Of a DNA stretch of 11,382 nucleotides, positions 5,623 to 11,382 are shown in pieces. The DNA comes from Chroococcidiopsidaceae cyanobacterium CP_BM_RX_35 (GTDB lineage Bacteria > Cyanobacteriota > Cyanobacteriia > Cyanobacteriales > Chroococcidiopsidaceae), in NCBI GenBank assembly GCA_019242465.1, contig JAFAVL010000780.1, positions 1-11,382 on the forward strand, read 5' to 3'. Made by a program: the position numbers and the translations under genes. Position 1 is the first letter of the stretch. Each line of letters begins with the position of its first letter. Below the pieces are notes generated by a model. That model searched no databases, was not told the DNA's origin, and worked only from the letters and a program-made list of their open reading frames with translations.

Positions 5623-6687
5623 GTGTACTCAACCCTAGAGCAAAAATATCATCGAATCCAAAAAGAGCTAATTGCCGGGGCAATCGCCCTTGGTTGTGTC
5701 TTTATAATTGGCACTTTATGGTACTGGCTAGTTGAGCGCTGGTCGTGGCAGGACGCCGCTTACATGACGGTGATCACTCTCACTACTGTCGGATTTAACG
5801 AGGTTCATCCACTGGGAAACCGGGGGCATCTGTTTACCATTTCCCTGATCTTAATGGGCGTGGTCAGTATTGGCTATATTGCCAACAGATTTACAGAAGC
5901 CCTGATTCAGGGTTACTTTCAAGAAGGAATCCGACTACGGCAACAACGACGTTCAATGGAATCGCTTTCACAGCATTACATCCTCTGTGGCTTTGGGCGC
6001 ACTGGACGCCAAATCGCCTTAGAATTTCAGGCTGAAGGCGTCCCGTTTGTGATAGTTGACTTAGAGATTGCATCTATCCAGACGGCTCAGCAACTGGGTT
6101 ATATTGCGCTACAAGGGGATGCCACGCTGGATGAAACCTTGCTGCATCTGGGAATTGAGCGGGCAATTTGTTTAGTAGCCGCACTGACTTCGGATGCCGA
6201 AAATCTCTACACTTTACTTTCGGCTAAGACGCTTAATCCCCAAATTAGGGCGATCGCACGGGCTAGCACTCAAGAAGCCCTACAAAAGCTGCAACGGGCT
6301 GGAGCCGATGCTGTAATTTCCCCATATATTACTGGTGGCAAGCGGATGGCGGCGGCAGCCCTAAGACCGCAAGTGATGGATTTTGTTGATGGCATCCTCA
6401 CAGGTGCCGATCGAGAACTCTACATGGAAGAATTCCGCCTTGATCCAGCAGTTTGTCCTTGTGTGGGTCAAACACTGAGGGAAGCCAGACTGCGATCGCA
6501 AACGGGTGCTTTGGTTCTGGCTATCCGCCGTGTTGATGGCAATTTGATTGGTGGTCCGACTGCTGACACTGAATTAATGGCAGGAGATCTGCTGATTTGC
6601 ATGGGTACAGCCGAGCAACTGCGACAGGTCAACCAAATTTTGGGACCAATTCGTAAGAGCGTCCCTCGCCCACCTAAACATCTGTAG
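5623..6687 (+). CDS. Potassium channel subunit with RCK/TrkA-N domain
   Basis: Two-transmembrane K+ channel of the MthK/GsuK type in the inner membrane, gated by a cytosolic RCK domain. TM1 is about residues 15-36, the pore helix and filter 42-60, and TM2 69-90. RCK-N starts at 116 with the nucleotide-binding HYILCGFGRTGRQIA and an acidic residue (D146) at the end of strand 2. RCK-C/TrkA-C runs about 265-345 (GALVLAIRR, GDLLICMGTAEQL). The filter reads TTVGFNEV, so the usual TVGYG is TVGFN. It begins with GTG at 5623: an in-frame TGA at 5599-5601 excludes a start further upstream, and the nearby ATG at 5598 is out of frame. There is no good ribosome site. It converges on the esterase gene with a 10-bp gap. 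Confidence 0.92.
   Translation: MYSTLEQKYHRIQKELIAGAIALGCVFIIGTLWYWLVERWSWQDAAYMTVITLTTVGFNEVHPLGNRGHLFTISLILMGVVSIGYIANRFTEALIQGYFQEGIRLRQQRRSMESLSQHYILCGFGRTGRQIALEFQAEGVPFVIVDLEIASIQTAQQLGYIALQGDATLDETLLHLGIERAICLVAALTSDAENLYTLLSAKTLNPQIRAIARASTQEALQKLQRAGADAVISPYITGGKRMAAAALRPQVMDFVDGILTGADRELYMEEFRLDPAVCPCVGQTLREARLRSQTGALVLAIRRVDGNLIGGPTADTELMAGDLLICMGTAEQLRQVNQILGPIRKSVPRPPKHL
6250..6257. repeat. HIP1 octamer
   Basis: GCGATCGC palindrome, the highly iterated palindrome typical of cyanobacterial genomes, inside the K+ channel gene. Further copies are at 6492-6499 and 10920-10927. Confidence 0.8.
6492..6499. repeat. HIP1 octamer
   Basis: Second GCGATCGC copy, inside the K+ channel gene. 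Confidence 0.8.
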
Positions 6688-6697
6688 AGTTAGATTT

Positions 6698-7714
6698 TCA
6701 AGATAGGGTGTGACGTTGGAAGAAATCCCAGATAAGCTGATTGGCATTAACCGCACTAGCAGTGCCTTGCTTTGCGGTTTGAGAGGTAGCACTAGGCCAA
6801 GAATGACCGATATTTTTGATAGTTACCAGCATGACCTCTGAGTCTCCGCGACATCCTGAGTAACGAGAAATATCGACCTGTTTACCAGATTGGGAATTTG
6901 CCTTTGAGACACAACTATTATGCTGCTGCCAAAGCTCTGCTGTTTGAGGCACAGCAATCGCCTCTCTGACGCCGTCTATTTTGCCACCAGCATAAGGTAC
7001 AGATTCATCACCTGTCCCATTGAGCATCAGCATCGATACAGGAGCTTGAGGTTGGCAATTAGAGGTGACGTTGGCAGGGAGAGTGCCAGCGACGGAAGCA
7101 AAAGCGGCAATTTGACCAGATAACTGACAGGCTAAGCTTTGAGTTAAAATCCCACCACTGGAAAAGCCTGTGGCATAGATTCTGTGGGAGTCGATATTTC
7201 TGATTTGCTTGAGATGTTCGATTAATGCCGTGACACAGGCAGCATTATCCACGTCTATTTGTGGGGAGGAATACCCCTTAACCTGATGCCAGTGATAGTT
7301 AATGCCGTCTGGATAAACAACAATGAACCCTTTTTGCTTAGCTAAATCATTGAGATGGGTCGCGTTAGCTAGGGAACGACCACTGCCATGACTACCATGG
7401 AAGGCAATAACTAGCGGTGTTGGCTGGTCTGGTTGATAGGACTTGGGAGTGTAAAGATAGTAGCTGCTTGACTGTCCCTGAAAAACTAGTTTTCCAAAGC
7501 TATCACTGCTTACTGCTTGTGCTTTAGGCTGACCTATCGGCTGTACTGGAGTTGAGGTTGTTGGCAGCGGTCTAGCTACTGAAGCATCTAGTAATGGAAT
7601 AGGTGTTGGATTAAGCTGTGCTAAAACGGGGAGACTAATTAAGGAGGCACAGCCAATGATTCCTATCAGAATAGCTGGTGTTTTACTTAACTCTAGATGC
7701 TTCAGCAGGTTCAT
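6698..7714 (-). CDS. Secreted PHB-depolymerase/feruloyl-esterase-like hydrolase
   Basis: Alpha/beta hydrolase of the LpqC / esterase-PHB-depolymerase family, which cleaves ester bonds in polyhydroxybutyrate, aromatic esters or related substrates. A signal peptide (residues 1-32, hydrophobic core ILIGIIGCASLISLPVLA, cleavage after LA before Q33) predicts export. A proline/threonine-rich linker (about 33-70) precedes the catalytic domain (75-336). Candidate triad and oxyanion motifs are FHGSHGSG (105-112), the nucleophile S185 in GFSSGG, D236 in GTGDESVPY and H304 in GHSWP. Several cysteines (160, 196, 220, 268, 288) may form disulfides, as expected outside the cytosol. The ATG start has an AGAAGAG ribosome site. 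It converges on the K+ channel gene. The true substrate cannot be read from the sequence. Confidence 0.88.
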   Translation of the reverse strand: MNLLKHLELSKTPAILIGIIGCASLISLPVLAQLNPTPIPLLDASVARPLPTTSTPVQPIGQPKAQAVSSDSFGKLVFQGQSSSYYLYTPKSYQPDQPTPLVIAFHGSHGSGRSLANATHLNDLAKQKGFIVVYPDGINYHWHQVKGYSSPQIDVDNAACVTALIEHLKQIRNIDSHRIYATGFSSGGILTQSLACQLSGQIAAFASVAGTLPANVTSNCQPQAPVSMLMLNGTGDESVPYAGGKIDGVREAIAVPQTAELWQQHNSCVSKANSQSGKQVDISRYSGCRGDSEVMLVTIKNIGHSWPSATSQTAKQGTASAVNANQLIWDFFQRHTLS

Positions 7715-7774
7715 TAATCTCTTCTTTGAAGATTGCAGTAGCAGGGTTTTATGATAGGAGTGATGAAGCTATTA

Positions 7775-7978
7775 CTATCTTGCATAGTGACCAGGAACCC
7801 AATGCCGCCCATGATGGGTATATTCCCAATGTCCGCGAATCCACTCTCGACGAGCAACTCGATAATATCGGTCGTGGTGAACAGGTTGGACAAACACTGT
7901 TTGTGCCGATGCTGGTGTTGGTAGAGTGGCAAACATTACAGGAAGAGTTAGTACAGCGGTAGCTAAGATGCGTTTCAT
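7775..7978 (-). CDS. Small exported histidine/aromatic-rich protein, WxxGHW type
   Basis: The 67-residue product has a clear signal peptide (MKRILATAVLTLPVMFATLP then TPASA, cleavage before QTVF), leaving a mature peptide of about 42 residues. The mature part carries two copies of an aromatic motif, WIRGHWEYTHHGR and HWVPGHYAR, with six histidines. Similar WxPGHW/YXWGXW-type small proteins of unknown function are common in exported bacterial proteomes. An upstream ATG at 8051-8053 would add 25 polar residues before the signal peptide, so the start at 7976-7978 is preferred, although no clear ribosome site precedes it. It lies 60 bp upstream of, and in the same direction as, the esterase gene. 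Confidence 0.72.
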   Translation of the reverse strand: MKRILATAVLTLPVMFATLPTPASAQTVFVQPVHHDRYYRVARREWIRGHWEYTHHGRHWVPGHYAR

Positions 7979-8065
7979 TATTAAATTTTTGTATAAATCA
8001 AAGTTTTCTTGACCTTCATTACTTAATTTAGAAAATCGAATAGTATCTAACATCTAAACAAGGTC

Positions 8066-8114
8066 ATGATTTGAGAAATGACTTGAGTAATAATTCATTT
8101 ATGACTTAAGTAAT
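8066..8114. promoter_or_regulatory. Three 14-bp direct repeats upstream of rbsK
   Basis: ATGATTTGAGAAAT (8066-8079), ATGACTTGAGTAAT (8078-8091) and ATGACTTAAGTAAT (8101-8114) are near-identical. The last two differ at one base, at offsets of 12 and 23 bp, close to whole helical turns. A related inverted element (CATTACTTAA, about 8016-8025) lies further left. A TATAAA box at 8131-8136 follows 17 bp after the last copy, and an AGGA ribosome site at 8152-8155. The arrangement looks like a transcription-factor binding array for rbsK, possibly shared with the divergent small gene. The regulator is unknown. Confidence 0.4.
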
Positions 8115-8162
8115 GGGTGCTTAATCGCTGTATAAAAACTGTTTTATTAATAGGATAATTTG

Positions 8163-9086
8163 ATGAGCAATGTTATTGTCTTCGGTAGTATCAATATGGA
8201 CCTGGTTGTCAGAACACCTAGGTTGCCATTGCCTGGGGAAACACTGCTAGGGCATGACTTTTTTACTACGCCAGGTGGCAAAGGGGCAAATCAAGCAGTG
8301 GCGACTGCTCGGCTAGGAGTGCCGACTCAGATTGTCGGGCGGGTAGGTCAAGATAGTTATGGTAGCGAACTCGTCAACAGCCTCAAAGCCTCTGGAGTGC
8401 AAACTGACTATATATATATGGATGAAGCAGCTAGTTCTGGTGTGGCGGTGATCGTAGTAGACGAAAGAAGTGAAAATCAGATTATTGTTGTTCCTGGAGC
8501 GAATGGACATGTCGATGAGGCAGATGTAGCGCAACTTGTGAGTTTGTTGCCAGTGAGTGCCCTGCTTTTACAGATGGAAATTCCGATGCAATCCGTGCTA
8601 GCAGCTGCTCAAGCTGCTCGAACTACAGACGTGACAGTGATTCTCGATCCTGCTCCTGCCGAGCAGGGTGTGCCAGAGCAGCTTTATCCTTTAGTTGACA
8701 TCATTACGCCTAATGAAATTGAAGCCGGACAACTCGTGGGCTTCCCCATAGACGGACCAGAAACAGCTACCCGAGCAGCTGCTATTTTGCGGCAACGAGG
8801 CGTGAGCAGTGTCATTGTGAAACTGGGGGCTCAGGGAGCTTTGTGTGTCACAGAAGCTGAAACTTTCCTTGTCCCGGCTTTTCCAGTGCTAGCCATTGAC
8901 ACCGTGGCTGCTGGAGATGCATTCAATGGTGGTCTAGCAGCTGCACTCTTCGAGGGGCTGCCCTTACGGCAGGCAGTCGTGTGGGGAGCGGCAGCGGGGG
9001 CAATTGCCTCTACCAAACCTGGCGCCCAATCTGCCATGTGTGATCGCCAGACTTTAATGAGTTTTCTTAACGATATGGACATGTAG
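8163..9086 (+). CDS. rbsK: Ribokinase (PfkB family)
   Basis: Phosphorylates D-ribose to ribose 5-phosphate with ATP. The 307 residues are full family length. Visible features are the N-terminal VFGSINMDLVVRTPRLPLPG, the sugar-binding glycines in TTPGGKGANQAVATARLG (G38, G39, N43), the ITPNEIEAGQL motif (181-191, NxxE), and the PfkB signature DTVAAGDAFNGGLA with catalytic base D252. The ATG at 8163 has AGGA 7 bases upstream; a TTG one codon earlier is less likely. The stop is 1 bp from the end of the converging cytosine deaminase gene. With the nucleoside hydrolase nearby, ribose released from nucleosides is its probable substrate. Other PfkB sugar kinases are possible but less likely. Confidence 0.9.
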   Translation: MSNVIVFGSINMDLVVRTPRLPLPGETLLGHDFFTTPGGKGANQAVATARLGVPTQIVGRVGQDSYGSELVNSLKASGVQTDYIYMDEAASSGVAVIVVDERSENQIIVVPGANGHVDEADVAQLVSLLPVSALLLQMEIPMQSVLAAAQAARTTDVTVILDPAPAEQGVPEQLYPLVDIITPNEIEAGQLVGFPIDGPETATRAAAILRQRGVSSVIVKLGAQGALCVTEAETFLVPAFPVLAIDTVAAGDAFNGGLAAALFEGLPLRQAVVWGAAAGAIASTKPGAQSAMCDRQTLMSFLNDMDM

Positions 9087-9087
9087 C

Positions 9088-9519
9088 TTAATCGCCAATA
9101 TCTTCGTTCCATAATTGCGGATCTTTCTGAATAAACTCGCTCATTAACTGTTTACACTCATCCAGGTTCAAATCAATCACCTTAACTCCGTGCGATTCCA
9201 TAAACTCTCTTGCCCCAGGGAATGTCTCTGATTCACCAACAATGACTTGCTTGATCCCAAATTGAACAACTGCACCAGCACACAAGTAACAGGGCATTAA
9301 GGTTGAATAGAGGATTGTCTCACTATATTTGCCGATTCTCCCAGCATTGCGGAGACAGTCAATCTCTGCGTGAGTCACAGGATCGCTGTTTTGTACTCGC
9401 TGATTGTGTCCTCTGCCGATAATTTTGCCATCCTTAACTAAAACAGAACCGATAGGAATACCGCCTTCTTGTAACCCCTGTTTTGCTTCGGTGATCGCCG
9501 CCTGGATAAAATCATCCAT
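9088..9519 (-). CDS. Cytosine deaminase, Fcy1-like (CDA fold)
   Basis: A zinc-dependent deaminase of the cytidine-deaminase fold, predicted to convert cytosine to uracil. The 143 residues follow yeast Fcy1 along the whole length: GIPIGSVLV (20-28), GRGHNQR, the zinc ligand and catalytic acid in THAEID (H50, E52), LYSTLMPCYLCAGAV with zinc ligands C77 and C80, IKQVIVGES, and the C-terminal lid FIQKDPQLWNEDIGD, whose W137 and D140 correspond to the Fcy1 substrate-pocket residues. The usual bacterial cytosine deaminase, CodA, is an unrelated amidohydrolase. Other nucleobase deaminases such as guanine deaminase share this fold, but the C-terminal lid favours cytosine. It diverges from the nucleoside hydrolase with only 23 bp between start codons. 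Confidence 0.87.
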   Translation of the reverse strand: MDDFIQAAITEAKQGLQEGGIPIGSVLVKDGKIIGRGHNQRVQNSDPVTHAEIDCLRNAGRIGKYSETILYSTLMPCYLCAGAVVQFGIKQVIVGESETFPGAREFMESHGVKVIDLNLDECKQLMSEFIQKDPQLWNEDIGD

Positions 9520-9542
9520 AAACCTGTCTTCCTCTTAAACTA

Positions 9543-10469
9543 ATGCAGTCCAAACAGTTTGTACTCATGGATCATGATGGCGGTGTCGATGATTATTTGG
9601 CAACCATGCTGCTCTTGACGATGGAACATGTCCAGCCGTTAGGCGTTATTATCACTCCGGCTGATTGCTATGCCGAGCCAGCGGTTAGCGCAACGCGCAA
9701 GATTTTGGATTTGATAGGTTGCTCTGATGTTCCAGTTGCCGCAAGCACTGTACGAGGGCTCAATCCCTTCCCGCGCCTCTACCGCCGCGATTCTTTCATC
9801 GTCGATCATCTCCCGATTCTGAATCAGAGCGAAAAGATCCGTACACCTTTGGTGCAAAAAACGGGTCAAGACTTCATGGTGCAAGCGTTACAGGAGGCAC
9901 CTGAGCCAGTAACACTAATGGTGACTGGTCCCCTAACGACGGTAGCAGTTGCTTTGGATGCAGCACCAGAGATCGCAGCAAAAATTAAACAGATTGTCTG
10001 GATGGGAGGCGCGCTCAATGTCCCTGGCAATGTGGAAAAAAGTCTTGAGGCGGGGCAGGATGGTTCAGCAGAGTGGAATGCCTATTGGGACCCAATTTCA
10101 GCCCATCAGGTATGGCAAACGCAGATTCCCATTGTCCTTTGCCCACTAGATCTCACTAACAACGTGCCCGTGACCTCCGAGTTAGTGTACAAGCTGGGGC
10201 GGCAGCGGCACTACCCCCTGTCTGATTTGGCAGGACAATGTTATGCGTTGGTTATTCCACAAGACTATTATTTTTGGGATGTACTAGCGACAGCTTATCT
10301 TGCCCACCCAGAATTCTATCAGCTACGCAAGTGGGAAGCCGCGATTGTAACAACAGGGCTTAGCCAAGGACGGACAAAGGTTGGACCTGGCGGTCGTAAA
10401 ATCTTAGTTATGGATCGGGTAGAGAAATCCAGCTTTTACGACTACATCCTACAGCAGTGGGCGCGTTAA
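9543..10469 (+). CDS. Nucleoside hydrolase (IunH family)
   Basis: Calcium-dependent N-ribohydrolase splitting nucleosides into base and ribose. The 308 residues match family length. The N-terminal metal-binding aspartate cluster reads DHDGGVDD (10-17; the family norm is DxDPGxDD). Also present are MVTGPLTTVA, IVWMGGALNVPGN, the ribose-binding EWNAYWDP and PLDLTNNVPVT. The position that carries an active-site histidine in group I enzymes (HDxxA) reads FWDVLATAYL, so the base-side chemistry may differ. The start ATG has no Shine-Dalgarno site; an in-frame stop at 9519-9521 and no other start between make it the earliest possible, with an alternative at M9 directly before the motif. The stop overlaps the stop of the converging Nudix fragment. 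Purine or pyrimidine preference cannot be read. Confidence 0.9.
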   Translation: MQSKQFVLMDHDGGVDDYLATMLLLTMEHVQPLGVIITPADCYAEPAVSATRKILDLIGCSDVPVAASTVRGLNPFPRLYRRDSFIVDHLPILNQSEKIRTPLVQKTGQDFMVQALQEAPEPVTLMVTGPLTTVAVALDAAPEIAAKIKQIVWMGGALNVPGNVEKSLEAGQDGSAEWNAYWDPISAHQVWQTQIPIVLCPLDLTNNVPVTSELVYKLGRQRHYPLSDLAGQCYALVIPQDYYFWDVLATAYLAHPEFYQLRKWEAAIVTTGLSQGRTKVGPGGRKILVMDRVEKSSFYDYILQQWAR

Positions 10470-10708
10470 TTGATGTTAGGTCTGTTCCTAAAGAAGTTTA
10501 AGCCCAAAAAAATGGCAGCAACAGTGCCAGACACACAAATTTCTTTGTTGGCAATTTTTTCCATAACTGCTTCTAGAGGAACCAATACCACATCAATTTC
10601 TTCTGTAATATCTAACTGTTGTTGTTCCACTTTTATTGCATTCTCTGCCACAAACAAATGGACTTTGTGTGTGGCCTTGCTAGGATTATCGTGTAAAATA
10701 CCTAAAGG
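10466..10708 (-). pseudogene. Nudix hydrolase C-terminal fragment, 5' truncated by IS end
   Basis: The minus-strand residues GILHDNPSKATHKVHLFVAE, QQQLDITEEIDVVLVPLEAV and GTVAAIFLGLNFF match the C-terminal part of ADP-ribose-pyrophosphatase-type Nudix hydrolases (the G-ILNE-hLFlA region, then EcEvV/PLEE and ta-AL). The Nudix box (GX5EX7REUXEEXGU) and the whole N-terminus are missing: homology stops at 10708, exactly where an IS6-like terminal repeat starts. The open frame continues to an ATG at 10852, but those 48 residues come from DNA beyond the break. The protein would lack the catalytic site. Confidence 0.7.
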
Positions 10709-10724
10709 GGTTGTGTCGCAAAAA
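10709..10724 (+). repeat. IS6/IS240-like terminal inverted repeat, copy 4
   Basis: GGTTGTGTCGCAAAAA differs by one base from the copies at 1580, 1629 and 3701. The next bases (TTTGAGGACAAGA) also resemble those after copy 3 (TTTGTTGAGGACAGAA region), so the similarity extends into the IS. The end sits at the break point of the Nudix fragment. I see no transposase match beyond about 10738. Confidence 0.6.
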
Positions 10725-10892
10725 CGATTTGAGGACAAGAAAGCCTTCTCAATAGGCTGTTCAGCGAGTAGCAGACCAAAATTATGAATTATTGAACAAC
10801 GAGGGAGCGGGAACCTGTGGCGGCCGACCAGACAAAAAAAGCGATCTTCCACTTGGGACTAGGTGCAGGACTCATCAACGAGCGCGATCTCT

Positions 10893-10909
10893 TTGGGAAA
10901 ATTTCCCAA
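10893..10909. repeat. 8-bp inverted repeat with one central base
   Basis: TTGGGAAA-A-TTTCCCAA is a perfect inverted repeat with a single central base. It has no T-tract after it, so it is not a typical terminator. It could be an operator or chance. Confidence 0.3.
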
Positions 10910-10919
10910 TTTCAGATAG

Positions 10920-10927
10920 GCGATCGC
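10920..10927. repeat. HIP1 octamer
   Basis: Third GCGATCGC copy, in the gene-free stretch before the IS1 fragment. Confidence 0.8.
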
Positions 10928-11037
10928 GTTAAGAGAAGGGCGATCACCCAATCGCTTTTAATCCTCGTGGCGGTAGTCCTGAATAGTAATGTTAAAGGGG
11001 TAAACTAGAAGAATCGTTAGCTCTTGTCGGCTTCTTA

Positions 11038-11262
11038 ATGAACTGTTCCAAGTGTCAATCAGCTCAAGTCATCAAGTACGGACGTACACACTACGGTAAA
11101 CAACGCTTTCAGTGTCAAGACTGCGGGCGACAGTTTGTGGAGAATCCGAGCCGACAACCAGTTGATGAGAACACCCGGAACTTAATTGACAAATTGCGGC
11201 TTGAGAGGTTGGCGCTGGCAGCCATCGCACGAGTGATACCAAGTTGCGGTCTAAGAGAGTAA
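11038..11262 (+). pseudogene. insA: IS1-family InsA fragment, truncated
   Basis: InsA is the zinc-finger and helix-turn-helix DNA-binding part of IS1-type transposases. MNCSKCQSAQVIKYGRTHYG, then KQRFQCQDCGRQFVENPSRQ, gives a CX2C-X19-CX2C finger (C3, C6, C26, C29). The following LIDKLRLERLALAAIARV is the start of the helix-turn-helix. Homology stops after the valine codon at 11233-11235. The last eight codons (IPSCGLRE) come from a different sequence beginning ATACCAAGTTGC at 11236, which looks like the end of another element. The rest of InsA and all of InsB (the catalytic part) are absent. Confidence 0.85.
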
Positions 11263-11382
11263 GCGTAGGTGAGGAAAAAAGGTGAGAGAACTCAGACAAT
11301 CGGGGGCAAAACAGAGTTCTAATAAACCTTGAGAAAGTGCCTCCTCAACTGCTTCCATTGACTTGTAAACATGATTGTAAAA
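11251..11382 (-). pseudogene. 3' end of an unidentified minus-strand ORF, possibly a transposase tail
   Basis: The minus strand is open from the window edge to a TAG at 11251-11253, giving 43 residues (FYNHVYKSMEAVEEALSQGL, then LELCFAPDCLSSLTFFPHLR, LLS). The stop lies 15 bp inside the point where InsA homology ends, next to the sequence ACTTGGTAT read outward. The spacing fits the 3' end of a transposase gene just inside the terminal repeat of an element inserted into the IS1 copy. The VYKSMEAVEEAL segment vaguely recalls IS630-type C-termini, but I cannot assign the family. Confidence 0.35.

Larger units (their letters stand above)
10725..11037. other. Stretch without a recognisable gene
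   Basis: No supported gene. It begins with IS-end sequence (to about 10738). The minus strand around 10745-10805 (CSIIHNFGLLLAEQPIEK) vaguely recalls a transposase C-terminus but is too short to assign. HIP1 occurs at 10920-10927 and there is an inverted repeat at 10893-10909. Short frames such as 10817-11008 have no signature. The last ~65 bases before 11038 are presumably the left end of the IS1-type element. Confidence 0.4.

Noticed and set aside
6574..6792. 72-residue minus-strand ORF across the channel/esterase junction
   Set aside because: It overlaps the ends of two well supported genes in a different frame and has no recognisable motif.
8831..9112. 93-residue minus-strand ORF inside rbsK
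   Set aside because: Shadow of the GC-rich 3' end of rbsK, with low-complexity alanine/proline composition.
10817..11008. 63-residue plus-strand ORF
   Set aside because: No family signature, no ribosome site, and it runs through HIP1-rich intergenic sequence.

Overview
The window looks like a stretch of cyanobacterial chromosome. The support is a GUN4 (Mg-chelatase-associated tetrapyrrole-binding) domain, three HIP1 octamers (GCGATCGC at 6250, 6492 and 10920), and gene families of cyanobacterial type. An affinity to filamentous or Chroococcidiopsis-like lineages is only an impression. Housekeeping and metabolic genes are interleaved with two pockets of decayed mobile DNA.

Layout. (a) 1-1208: 3' nine tenths of a UDP-glucose 6-dehydrogenase gene cut by the window edge. 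(b) 1209-1644: no intact gene, but two tandem copies of an insertion-sequence terminal repeat. (c) 1645-3112, minus strand: a TIR / helical-repeat / GUN4 protein split in two reading frames by what looks like a one-base insertion. (d) 3113-4193: layered mobile-element remains. An IS200-type transposase gene is truncated by an IS6/IS240-like end. The IS6-like transposase remnant is itself interrupted by a 106-bp MITE-like insertion (with a CTTAAC target duplication) and by an 87-bp C-rich repeat. (e) 4194-7978: argD (minus), divergent from a K+ channel with an RCK/TrkA-N domain (plus), then a secreted polyhydroxybutyrate-depolymerase-like esterase (minus) and a very small exported histidine-rich protein (minus). 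(f) 8163-10469: ribokinase (plus), Fcy1-like cytosine deaminase (minus) and nucleoside hydrolase (plus), packed with gaps of 1 and 23 bp. (g) 10466-11382: 3' part of a Nudix hydrolase gene cut off by another copy of the IS6-like end, about 300 bp without a gene, an IS1-type InsA fragment, and the 3' end of a minus-strand ORF at the window edge.

How the genes may work together. The three genes at 8163-10469 form a plausible nucleoside salvage group: the hydrolase splits a nucleoside to base and ribose, ribokinase makes ribose 5-phosphate, and the deaminase turns cytosine into uracil. The TIR-GUN4 locus is the strongest candidate for an unusual system. It combines a NADase/signalling-type TIR domain with a tetrapyrrole-binding sensor domain, but this copy appears broken. 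Everything here comes from reading the sequence by eye. No database search was run, and family names rest on recognised motifs.
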